NCBI GenBank assembly: GCA_965221655.1
Contig: OZ244906.1
Location: forward strand, 1,860,001-1,924,000
Direction of reading: 5' to 3'
Source of the DNA: Bin107 sp965221655
GTDB lineage: Bacteria > UBA8248
DNA length: 64,000 bases
How positions within the stretch are numbered: position 1 is the first letter of the stretch; each line of letters begins with the position of its first letter. The notes below the pieces were generated by a model. It did no database searches. It was not told the DNA's origin and worked only from the letters and a program-made list of their open reading frames with translations. The position numbers were made by a program, and so were the translations under genes. This document shows, piece by piece, positions 9,349-16,992 of this stretch.

Positions 9349-10479
9349 TCAGGTGCCGCGGCCCGTGTCCAGCCTGCGTTCGAGCCACAGGCTGTAGCGC
9401 GACATGCCGAAGCAGAAAACGAAATACACCACCCCGACGAAGATGTAGGCCTCGTGCTCGAGGCCGAGCCACTTCGGGTCGGTAATCGAGGCTTTCGCCA
9501 CCAGCAACACGTCGAACAACCCGATGATCGACACCAGCGCCGTGTCCTTGAACAGGGCGATGAAGGTGTTGACGATGCCCGGTATTACGATCTTGAGCGC
9601 CTGGGGCAGGATGATCAGCCGCATGCCCTTCCAGTAGTTGAGCCCCAGCGCCTGGGCCGCCTCGCTCTGGCCCTTGGGCAGCGCCTGCAGCCCGCCGCGC
9701 ACCACCTCGGCCATGTAGGCGGAAGAAAACATGGTGAAGCCCACCAGGGCGCGCAGCAACTCGTTCGAGTTCACCCCCTCGGGCGTGAACAGCGGCAGCA
9801 TGAACGACGCCATGAAGAGCACGGTGATGAGCGGCACCGCCCGCCACAGCTCGATGAAGGCGACGCAGACCGTCCGCACGACGGGCATCGTCGAGCGGCG
9901 CCCCAACGCGAGCACGACCCCCAGCGGCAGCGAGAACAAAATGGCCACCGAGGCAAACACGAGCGTGAGCGTGAGCCCGCCCCACTTGTTCGTCGGCACG
10001 ACGGGCAGGCCCGCCCCGCCGTAGAGCAACACGAAGGCGACGACGGGGAAAACCCCCACGACGAACAACGCGGCCCAGGCGCGGTGCCGACTCCGCTCCG
10101 AGAGCACCAAGTAGAGGTTCAGTGCAAAAAGGCAAAAGGCGAGGTTCACCCGCCAGCGCTGCTCCTCGGGGTAGAAGCCGTAGATGAACTGCCAGAAACG
10201 ATTCGGCACGATGGCCCAGCAGGCGCCCGAAATCCCCTGGCAGTCGCGGTTCGACTCCCCGTCCCAGACCGAGGAGATGAAGGCCCAGTCGACGAACGGC
10301 GGCACCGCCAGATAGAGGATGAGGAGCGTCAGCAGCGTGAGGGCCGCGTTGAGCGGCGAGGAGAAGAGGTTCTCGCGCACCCAGCCGGCCACACCCGTCG
10401 TCGCCACGGGCGGCGGCGCCTGGGGGAGGTATTCCGTGCGTACGAAACTGCTGGCGGAGCGGTCTGCGGGTTCACGCAC
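9349..10479 (-). CDS. aapM: general L-amino-acid ABC transporter permease AapM
   Basis: The 376-residue His/Glu/Gln/Arg/opine-family permease has several predicted membrane helices. It carries the long N-terminal extension typical of AapM/BztC, including the periplasmic insertion with WDGESNRDCQGISGACWA. The EAA loop is seen at GQSEAAQALGLNYWKGMRLI. It begins 4 nt after the aapQ stop codon, implying translational coupling, and forms the heterodimeric channel with AapQ in the inner membrane. Confidence 0.92.
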   Translation of the reverse strand: MREPADRSASSFVRTEYLPQAPPPVATTGVAGWVRENLFSSPLNAALTLLTLLILYLAVPPFVDWAFISSVWDGESNRDCQGISGACWAIVPNRFWQFIYGFYPEEQRWRVNLAFCLFALNLYLVLSERSRHRAWAALFVVGVFPVVAFVLLYGGAGLPVVPTNKWGGLTLTLVFASVAILFSLPLGVVLALGRRSTMPVVRTVCVAFIELWRAVPLITVLFMASFMLPLFTPEGVNSNELLRALVGFTMFSSAYMAEVVRGGLQALPKGQSEAAQALGLNYWKGMRLIILPQALKIVIPGIVNTFIALFKDTALVSIIGLFDVLLVAKASITDPKWLGLEHEAYIFVGVVYFVFCFGMSRYSLWLERRLDTGRGT

Positions 10480-10483
10480 GGCG

Positions 10484-11680
10484 TCACCTCTCCACGAGCG
10501 CGATGCGCCTGTTGTACCAGTTCATGTAGAGCGAGATCAGCAAACTGAACGTGAGGTACACCACCACGCACATGGCGATGATCTCTATCGCCTGGCCGGT
10601 CTGGTTCAGCGAAATGCCTCCGAATACGTTGAACAAATCCGCATAGCCGATGGCGATGCCGAGCGAGGAGTTTTTGGTGAGGTTTAAGTACTGGCTGACC
10701 AGGGGCGGCACGATGACGCGAAGCGCCTGGGGGATGACGACGAGCCGCAGGGCGGGCTCGGGGCGGATGCCCAGGGAATAGGCCGCCTCCCTCTGCCCGC
10801 GCGAGACGGCGAGGATGCCCGCACGCACGATCTCGGCGATGAAAGAGGAGGTGTAGACGGTGAGCGCAGCCAGTGCGGAGAAGAGTTCTATCTGGACTTC
10901 CAGACCGCCCGTGAAGCGAAAGCGCCCCAGCTGCGCGTACTCCCAGGTGAGCGGAAAACCCGCCGCGAGCGAGGCGAGCAGCGGCATCGCGACGAGCAGG
11001 CCGAGCGACGCCCAAAAGACGGGAAACTGCTCGCCGGTGGCGTCCTGGCGTCGCCGCGCCCACCTTTTGAGAACGAACACGAGCACGACGGCAACCAGCG
11101 CCGACGCCGCGACGAGCGAGAAGCCCGGCAGCGGAACCGGCTTCGGGGCAGTCACCCCCCGGTTGTGGATGAAGACGGTGTCGAACAGCGAAATCGGGGT
11201 GCGCACCAGCGGCAAAGACTGAAAAACCGCGAAGTGCCAGAACAAAAATTGCAGCAGAAGCGGCACGTTGCGGACGACCTCGACGTAGGCGCCGACGAAG
11301 CGCGAGACCAGCCAGTTGTTTGAGAGCCTGAGCACGCCGAGCACGAAGCCCAGCCCCGTCGCCAAAACGATGCCGAGCAGGGCAATCAACAAGGTGTTCA
11401 GCAGACCGACCACGAAGACAGATGCGTGGGTCGACCCCCCCTCGACGGAGTAGGGAATGAGCGTAAGCGGAATTTCGAAGCCCGCCGGCTCGGCGAGAAA
11501 ATCAAAACCCGCCTTGATGCCGCGCTTCTCGAGGTTGACTATCGTGTTGTGCACCAGATAGAGCGCGCCGCCTATGAGAAACAGCACGAAGACGATCTGG
11601 AAGGCGACGGCGCGCACCTTGGGGTCGTACCACCACCGCGCGGCATTCTGGCGCACGGCGTCGTGCAAGTCTCCCGCCAT
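10484..11680 (-). CDS. aapQ: general L-amino-acid ABC transporter permease AapQ
   Basis: The 398-residue permease matches AapQ/BztB in length and layout. Its EAA loop is GQREAAYSLGIRPEPALRLV and it has a conserved SSLGIAIGYADLFNVFGG stretch near the C-terminus. The insertion around residues 90-230 between early helices is characteristic of this pair of permeases. It follows aapJ after a roughly 120-nt gap that contains a strong hairpin, a common arrangement that keeps the binding-protein mRNA more abundant than the permease part. Confidence 0.92.
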   Translation of the reverse strand: MAGDLHDAVRQNAARWWYDPKVRAVAFQIVFVLFLIGGALYLVHNTIVNLEKRGIKAGFDFLAEPAGFEIPLTLIPYSVEGGSTHASVFVVGLLNTLLIALLGIVLATGLGFVLGVLRLSNNWLVSRFVGAYVEVVRNVPLLLQFLFWHFAVFQSLPLVRTPISLFDTVFIHNRGVTAPKPVPLPGFSLVAASALVAVVLVFVLKRWARRRQDATGEQFPVFWASLGLLVAMPLLASLAAGFPLTWEYAQLGRFRFTGGLEVQIELFSALAALTVYTSSFIAEIVRAGILAVSRGQREAAYSLGIRPEPALRLVVIPQALRVIVPPLVSQYLNLTKNSSLGIAIGYADLFNVFGGISLNQTGQAIEIIAMCVVVYLTFSLLISLYMNWYNRRIALVER

Positions 11681-11745
11681 ATCGAACCCCCGAAGCGCGC
11701 TCTTTCCAGTGGGGCATCCTCTCAGGTTTCGCCGCCGAAACGCAA

Positions 11746-11778
11746 CGCCCCGGCCCGGGGAAGTCCCGAGCCGGGGCG
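11746..11778 (-). promoter_or_regulatory. intercistronic hairpin between aapJ and aapQ
   Basis: CGCCCCGGC and GCCGGGGCG form a 9-bp GC stem, with an inner GGG/CCC extension around GAAG. It lies 23 nt downstream of the aapJ stop on the minus strand. There is no following U-run, so it is more likely an mRNA-stabilising or attenuating structure than a full terminator. Confidence 0.55.
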
Positions 11779-11800
11779 CGCGAGCGGTTTTGTCCGTCTG

Positions 11801-12829
11801 CTAGCGGAACGGAGGCGCGTAGAGAATGCCTCCTTTCGTCCACAGGTTGTTGACGCCCCGGGCGAGGCCGATGGGCGTCTTGACGCCTATGTGGCGCTCA
11901 TAAATCTCGCCGTAGTTGCCCACGGACTTGATGACGTTGTACGCCCACTCCTTCGAGAGGCCGAGCATGGAGCCGAAGTCGCCCTCCTCGCCGAGCAGGC
12001 GCCTGATTTCGGGGTTTTTCGAGCTCTTCTTCATGGCGGAGACGTTGGCCTGCGTGACGCCGAGCTCCTCGGCGACGATGAGTGCGTTGCGCACCCAGCG
12101 GGCAATGTCGCCCCACACGTTGTCGCCGTGGCGCACGACGGGGCCGAGGGGCTCTTTCGAGATGATTTCGGGCAACACCACGTGGGCGTCGGGGTTCTTG
12201 AGCACCGAACGCTGCGCGGCGAGACCGGAGCGATCCGTCGTGTAGGCGTCGCAGCGGTTCGCCTCGTAGTTCTGGCGCGCCTCGGAGGCATCCTCGATGA
12301 CGACGGACTTGAACTTCATGTTGTTGGCGCGGAAGAAATCCGCCAGGTTGAGCTCCGTGGTGGTGCCCGTCTGGATGCAGACCGAGGCGCCGTTGAGCTC
12401 CTTCGCGCTTTTTACGTTGAGTGACTTGCGGACGATGAAGCCCTGCCCGTCGTAATACGTAACACCGATGAACTCGAAGCCCAGGTTCACGTCGCGCTTG
12501 AAGGTCCACGTCGTGTTGCGCGAGAGCACGTCGATCTCACTCGACTGAAGCGCCGGAAAGCGCGTCTTGCCCGTGAGGGGCTTGTAGACGACCTTGTCGG
12601 GGTTGGCGAAAACCGCAGCGCTCAGCGCGCGGCAATAATCGACGTCGAAACCCTTCCACACGCCCTTGTCGTCGGGAACGGAAAAGCCTGTGAGGCCCGT
12701 ATTGACCCCGCAGATAAGATGGCCGCGCTTCTTCACCGTTTCCAGCGTCTGACTGGCGGCGACGGCGTTGCCGACGGCAAGCGCCACGACCAAGGCGGCA
12801 CAGAGCGTGGACAGCAAGAACCTTTTCAT
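11801..12829 (-). CDS. aapJ: general L-amino-acid ABC transporter periplasmic binding protein
   Basis: The 342-residue precursor has a signal peptide (MKRFLLSTLCAALVVALAVG, cut near AVA-AS) followed by the AapJ/BztA mature sequence QTLETVKKRGHLICGVNTGL. The ATG at 12829 is chosen because AGAGGAGACGAACGAG precedes it and the signal peptide starts there; an upstream in-frame extension would add a non-signal leader. It binds L-amino acids in the periplasm for AapQMP. A promoter-like TTGACG-N16-TATGTT lies about 65-90 nt upstream. Confidence 0.94.
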   Translation of the reverse strand: MKRFLLSTLCAALVVALAVGNAVAASQTLETVKKRGHLICGVNTGLTGFSVPDDKGVWKGFDVDYCRALSAAVFANPDKVVYKPLTGKTRFPALQSSEIDVLSRNTTWTFKRDVNLGFEFIGVTYYDGQGFIVRKSLNVKSAKELNGASVCIQTGTTTELNLADFFRANNMKFKSVVIEDASEARQNYEANRCDAYTTDRSGLAAQRSVLKNPDAHVVLPEIISKEPLGPVVRHGDNVWGDIARWVRNALIVAEELGVTQANVSAMKKSSKNPEIRRLLGEEGDFGSMLGLSKEWAYNVIKSVGNYGEIYERHIGVKTPIGLARGVNNLWTKGGILYAPPFR

Positions 12830-12892
12830 CTCGTTCGTCTCCTCTGGGGAACCCTCGCGGGCCGAAAAAGAAGTGGATGCCGACACGAAGAC

Positions 12893-12920
12893 AACATAAC
12901 ACCGCGAGACGCCCCGTCAA
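12893..12920 (-). promoter_or_regulatory. predicted sigma-70-type promoter for the aap operon
   Basis: On the minus strand a TTGACG -35 box (5 of 6 to consensus) is followed after 16 nt by TATGTT (4 of 6). The -10 box is about 64 nt before the aapJ start. No other gene start lies between. Confidence 0.5.
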
Positions 12921-12941
12921 GGCGAACCCCGCCCGGCGGGT

Positions 12942-14018
12942 CTACTCCCGAATCCGCTCGATGACGCTCAGCGTCTGCGCGCCGGGGGTGGGTATCCACA
13001 TCGATTTTTGCCCCTCGCCGCCTCCCACCAAGAGGATGAGGGCGTCCGCGTGGGTGAGGATGGGCACGGAGGCTTCGGGGTTCGTCCTGTCCACCCAGAC
13101 GGGAAACGTCGGCCCTTTCGACTTGCCGCGCACGCCCACGTGCTTCCAGGGCTTTCTGGCCTTCTCGAAGAGATAGCGCTTTACGTCCGCCTTGCTCCAG
13201 CCCGCCCGCGCTACGTAAGCCGCGTGTTCGGGGGCCATGACGAGCACGGGCTCGCCCTGGGAGGAGAGGTTGTTGCCGCCCAGCGTCGCCATCGAGTCCG
13301 CGTAGCCGAACAGCAGCGCCCGGGGCTCGGTGTTGTAGTTGTCCGTAATGCAGTGGGGCGACTCGCCGCACACGAGCGTTACCGTGCTCTCCCCGGGCGC
13401 GAACCCACACTCGACGTGGTAGGGCTCCCAGGGGTTCGCCTCCTCGTTCTCGGCGATGCAGTAGGTGTATTTGCCCGGGTGGGCGTGCTGGGCGCGGTCC
13501 ACCTCGCCGGGAACGGCGCCCCCCAGGTTGATGAGGCAAAGCCTGAGCGCGCGGCCTATCGTCGCGTTCGCCCGCCAGCCGGGGCCGAACAGCCCCGAGC
13601 CGTAGTTGATCCGCAGACGCTTTCTGAGGGGGCCGTTCACGACGATAAGCGCCGTGGCGGGGTGCGTCGTCGTCTGCCTGTGGCTCAAGCCGTAGCGCGG
13701 CTTGGTGACGGCGGACACCGCCGCCACCACGACGGGCAGATATTCGGGTGCGCAGCCCGCCATGACGGCGTTCACGGCAATCGCGCGCACCGTCGCCACC
13801 CCCATCAGGGGAGGCACCTCGGCGATTTCCTCCCCGGGCGCGCCGGGCCAGCCCGTGAGCATGCTCTCTACCCGTGCGCGCGTGGGCGGGACAATGGGCA
13901 GCCCATCCGTCCACCCGCGCTCGTAGAACCAGGCGTTCACCTCCTCGAGCGAACCCGATATCGGCAAAAGACGCCCGCCCGGCTCCGGGCTCGGGTTTTC
14001 CAGGCTCGCGGCCACCAC
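12942..14018 (-). CDS. uncharacterised 358-residue partner of the UGSC selenoprotein
   Basis: I do not recognise a characterised enzyme family. Recognisable segments are an N-terminal VNAWFYERGWTDGLPIVPP motif (about residues 28-46), a Gly-rich GGAVPGEVDRAQHAHPGKYT region and a C-terminal LLVGGGEGQKSM segment. There is no signal peptide. The start is a GTG preceded by GGGAGCGC, 7 nt after the stop of the UGSC-family gene, so the two are almost certainly co-translated. I recall proteins of this WTDGLPIVPP type next to UGSC genes elsewhere, but I cannot verify that here. A two-subunit redox or hydrolytic enzyme is one possibility. Confidence 0.7.
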   Translation of the reverse strand: MVAASLENPSPEPGGRLLPISGSLEEVNAWFYERGWTDGLPIVPPTRARVESMLTGWPGAPGEEIAEVPPLMGVATVRAIAVNAVMAGCAPEYLPVVVAAVSAVTKPRYGLSHRQTTTHPATALIVVNGPLRKRLRINYGSGLFGPGWRANATIGRALRLCLINLGGAVPGEVDRAQHAHPGKYTYCIAENEEANPWEPYHVECGFAPGESTVTLVCGESPHCITDNYNTEPRALLFGYADSMATLGGNNLSSQGEPVLVMAPEHAAYVARAGWSKADVKRYLFEKARKPWKHVGVRGKSKGPTFPVWVDRTNPEASVPILTHADALILLVGGGEGQKSMWIPTPGAQTLSVIERIRE

Positions 14019-14025
14019 GCGCTCC

Positions 14026-14631
14026 CTACTTCGGACAAAGGTTGCGGGGGCCGAGAAACTTCTTTTCCCTGTATTCGATATCGAGCGCGCGGGCGTCGCC
14101 GGTCAAGACGCGGGCGACCTCCGCCACTACGGCATCCGCCTTAGGCTGCAGCGCCTCCCTGTTCGGGGCGGCCAAGGGATGGTCCATCTCCACGATGGGC
14201 AGTCCGCGGTATCCCTGCCTGTGGGCGATCATCCGCGCGCTGTGGCTAAAGCCCCGGCTCACGACGACGCAGGCGGGGCTTCCCATCCTCTCGAGGGCAA
14301 CCGCGTCGCGGACACTCCACGACGTGGAGGAACCTCAGTGCCCCACGCCGACGAGCACGGGGCCGCCGTGCGCGCGAAGCTCCTCGAGAATCCGGGGCGA
14401 AGCCGCCTGTGCGAGGTGGTGCTTGCGCCGCTGGACGACCTCGGCGACGCCGAAGGCGCGGCAAAGCTCCTCGCACACCCGGTCGAGCACCCAGTCGGAA
14501 AACTCCTTGTTGTTTTCGAGCACCCCGAGCGTTGCACCCTCCAGCGTGGCGGGCCGGGGGTTCAGGGCCTCTTCGGGCACTCTGGGGATGCCGGCAGGCG
14601 AGAGTATTTCCCCATACACTTCTTCGCGCAT
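14026..14631 (-). CDS. UGSC-family selenoprotein, in-frame UGA at codon 99 (U-G-S-S variant)
   Basis: Two reading segments in the same frame (14631 to 14338, and 14334 to 14026) are separated by one TGA at 14335-14337. Read through, the junction gives LVGVGH-U-GSSTSWSVRDA, the UGSC-family active-site context, followed by the usual LERMGSPACVVVSRGFSHSAR. The product is 201 residues with Sec at 99; the family's fourth motif residue Cys is Ser here (S102). A GGAGGG Shine-Dalgarno precedes the ATG. Two hairpins follow the UGA (see 14301-14329). The gene lies 28 nt after an enoyl-CoA hydratase gene and 7 nt before its 358-residue partner. The family is known as selenocysteine- or cysteine-containing and its reaction is unknown. 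A plain nonsense mutation is the alternative, but the exact position argues against it. Confidence 0.85.
14301..14329 (-). promoter_or_regulatory. candidate bacterial SECIS hairpins downstream of the UGSC UGA
   Basis: On the minus-strand mRNA a perfect 6-bp hairpin CTCCAC-GTC-GTGGAG starts 5 nt after the UGA (14315-14329). A second hairpin CCGC-GAC-GCGG follows (14301-14311). The second loop begins with G and lies 27 nt from the UGA, within the usual bacterial SECIS spacing; the first loop is only 11 nt away. Which one acts is unresolved. Confidence 0.5.
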
Positions 14632-14659
14632 CCCGTACCCTCCGGACGCTGTACCCGCC

Positions 14660-15454
14660 CTACTTTCCCGTAAAGACGGGTTTTCGCTTCTCCATGAACG
14701 CGGTGCGCCCCTCCCGGTAGTCCGCGCTGTCGAAACACTCCTGGGAGAGGCGGGCTATCATCTCGAAATCACGATCGGCCCCGTCCTTCACCACCTGATC
14801 GATGGTGAGCTTCGACGCCTTGATGGAAAGCGGCGCGTTGTTCGCGATGGTGGTCGCCATGTCGACCACGGTGGACTCGAGCTCCTCCACGGGCGTCACG
14901 GCGTTCACCAACCCGATTTCGAGTGCGTTCGCCGCAGGAATGCGCCGGGCGGTAAACAGAATCTCTTTCGTCTTGGCGGGTCCCACGAGGTCGACAAGCT
15001 GCTTCAGGTTGTCGAAGCCATAAGCGATGCCCAGCCGCCCCGCGGGGATGCCGAACTGCGCGTCCTCTGCAGCAATGCGGATGTCGGCGTGCAGTGCGAC
15101 GCCCAGCCCACCGCCCAGGCAATAGCCGCGAATCATGGCAATCAGCGGCTTTTTCATCTGCGCCATCGTCCGCTTGCCCTCTTCGGATATCCGCGTGTAC
15201 GCGGCGGCTTGCTCGGCGTTGCTCCGGTTCTTCTCGAACTGGGAGATGTCCGCACCCGAGACGAACGCCTTATCGCCCGCCCCCTTCATCACCACGACGC
15301 GCACGGCGTCGTCCTCCTCGAAGGCGCGCAGTATCTCGTCCATGGCCCCCCACATCTCGAGCGAGAGCGCGTTTCGCCGCTCGGGGTTGTTGAATATCAT
15401 CCATCCGATGCCCGCGTTCACCTCAAACGCCATCTTCTCCGTCGATAACCGCAT
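14660..15454 (-). CDS. enoyl-CoA hydratase/isomerase family protein
   Basis: The 264-residue crotonase-fold protein has both oxyanion-hole segments: SGADISQF (about residues 68-75) and YCLGGGLGVALHADIRIA (about 111-128). The start at 15454 is preferred because GGAG lies 6 nt upstream; an in-frame ATG at 15466 is an alternative. It sits directly after a CaiB-type CoA transferase gene and before the UGSC gene on the same strand. This suggests that a CoA ester formed by the transferase is hydrated, isomerised or cleaved here. Specificity within the crotonase superfamily cannot be told. Confidence 0.88.
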   Translation of the reverse strand: MRLSTEKMAFEVNAGIGWMIFNNPERRNALSLEMWGAMDEILRAFEEDDAVRVVVMKGAGDKAFVSGADISQFEKNRSNAEQAAAYTRISEEGKRTMAQMKKPLIAMIRGYCLGGGLGVALHADIRIAAEDAQFGIPAGRLGIAYGFDNLKQLVDLVGPAKTKEILFTARRIPAANALEIGLVNAVTPVEELESTVVDMATTIANNAPLSIKASKLTIDQVVKDGADRDFEMIARLSQECFDSADYREGRTAFMEKRKPVFTGK

Positions 15455-15494
15455 TCCACGCTCCATACGTTGCGCCCCGTAGGGCGGATGGTTT

Positions 15495-16682
15495 TCAGAC
15501 GATGCCCTCTTCGCGCCACCGCGCAATGGTTTCCGCATCGTAGTCCAAATCCCGCAAAATCTCCTCCGTGTGCACCCCCGTATCGGGTGCGGCCCCGCGC
15601 ATCTTCTGCGGAGTGCGCGCGAGCTTGACCGCCTGGCCCACGATCCGTATCGGCCCCAGTTCGGGGTGCGGCACCTCGGGGTCCATGCCCAGCCCTTGCA
15701 CCTGCGCGTCGGCGAACGTCTGGTCCACCGTGTAGATGGGGCCGCAGGGTATGCCCGCCTCGTTGATGATCTCGATCCACTCCGCCCCGGGCTTCGTGCG
15801 CGTGCGGCGGCTGATGATTTCGTGCAGCGCGTCGCGGTGCTCCGAGCGCGCCTCCAGGGTGGCGTAGTCGGGGTGGTCGATGAGTTCGGCGATGTCCAGG
15901 GCACGCGCGAGCCGCTCCCAGAGATGCTGGGGGCCGGACTGGATGTTGATGCTTCCGTCCGCCGTCTCGAAAACGCCCGCGGGCTGAAAGGTGGGATGGT
16001 AATTCCCCTGCCGGCCGGGCACCTCGCCCAGGCGCAGGTAGCGTGCGGCCTGAAAGTCCATCATCTGAATCTGGGCCTCGAGCAGCGAGGTGTGCACCCA
16101 CTGCCCCTCGCCCGAGACCTCGCGCTCGAGCAGGGCGATCATGATGCCCTGGGCGAGCATGAAACCCGCCGACAAATCGGCGAGCGGAATGCCCACCCGC
16201 ATGGGGCTCTCGCCGGGATTTCCCGTAACGGACATGAGGCCGCTCAACCCCTGGGCGATCTGGTCCAGCCCCGGACGCCGCCTATAGGGCCCCTCCTGCC
16301 CGAAGCCCGAAATACTCCCGTAGACGATGCGCGGGTTTACCGCGCGGCACGCCTCGTAGTCGACGCCCAGGCGATGCTTCACGTCGGGCCGAAAGTTCTC
16401 GATGACGACGTCGGCTCCCTCCACCATGCGCAAGAAGACCGCGCGGCCCTCCTCCGCCTGGAGGTTGAGCGTCATGCTCTTCTTGTTGCGGTGGAGGTTT
16501 TGCGCCTCGTAGGTGGTGCGGGGCTGGGACATGTGATCGAAGTACCCGCTCGAGGCGGGGGCTTCTATCTTCACGACGTCCGCCCCCCAGTCGGCGAACT
16601 GGCGCACCGCCGTGGGGCCGGCCCGCGCCCGCGTGAGGTCGAGCACCTTGAAACGCGCGAGAGGCAGGGAATGATTCGACAC
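15495..16682 (-). CDS. CaiB/BaiF (family III) CoA transferase
   Basis: The 395-residue protein has the N-terminal FKVLDLTRARAGPTAVRQFADWGADVVKIE motif and the conserved NLHRNKKSM stretch. D169, in VGIPLADLSAG, matches the catalytic aspartate of formyl-CoA transferase. The start is taken at the GTG at 16682, which follows CAGGAGTGCGCTTC; the longer open frame upstream runs into the tRNA and is not coding. The family moves CoA between carboxylic acids. It heads the minus-strand group with the enoyl-CoA hydratase and UGSC genes. A second paralogue lies at 47314-48573. Confidence 0.88.
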   Translation of the reverse strand: MSNHSLPLARFKVLDLTRARAGPTAVRQFADWGADVVKIEAPASSGYFDHMSQPRTTYEAQNLHRNKKSMTLNLQAEEGRAVFLRMVEGADVVIENFRPDVKHRLGVDYEACRAVNPRIVYGSISGFGQEGPYRRRPGLDQIAQGLSGLMSVTGNPGESPMRVGIPLADLSAGFMLAQGIMIALLEREVSGEGQWVHTSLLEAQIQMMDFQAARYLRLGEVPGRQGNYHPTFQPAGVFETADGSINIQSGPQHLWERLARALDIAELIDHPDYATLEARSEHRDALHEIISRRTRTKPGAEWIEIINEAGIPCGPIYTVDQTFADAQVQGLGMDPEVPHPELGPIRIVGQAVKLARTPQKMRGAAPDTGVHTEEILRDLDYDAETIARWREEGIV

Positions 16683-16828
16683 GAAGCGCACTCCTGTAGA
16701 AAAAAGCCGGTACCGAAAAAACGACAAGGGATGTATGACGCCCGCAAGGATAGCAGAATCGCGCGCCTTTGCGCACGTCGGCGGGGGTCGGCTCACACAC
16801 GCGCGCGCCGGGAGGCGGGGTTTTGACG

Positions 16829-16905
16829 TGGTCGGGGCGAGAGGATTTGAACCTCCGGCTTCCTGCTCCCAAAGCAGGCGCGCTACCAGGCTGCGCCACG
16901 CCCCG
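16829..16905 (-). tRNA. tRNA-Pro (anticodon UGG), CCA encoded
   Basis: The reverse strand folds as a tRNA. The acceptor stem is CGGGGCG/CGCCCCG, the D-arm contains AGCCTGGTAGC, and the anticodon arm is CCTGC-TTTGGGA-GCAGG with anticodon TGG. The T-arm has GGTTCAAATCC. The 3' CCA is encoded after discriminator A. It reads proline CCN codons. Confidence 0.96.
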
Positions 16906-16992
16906 CGGGGTGCACCGAGCCTACCACGAAACCGTTTTTTGCGGGAATGAACCGAAACGACGCGCGGGCAAAGCCCGGGCGCGCAGGCGCTA

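Noticed and set aside
11746..11778. Full Rho-independent terminator after aapJ.
   Set aside because: The hairpin is strong but no U tract follows, and the rest of the aap operon continues downstream.
14026..14631. Reading the UGA as a frameshift or nonsense-killed pseudogene.
   Set aside because: Both sides are in the same frame with no other lesion, the UGA falls on the exact family Sec/Cys site, and two further genes in the window show the same pattern in an unrelated family.
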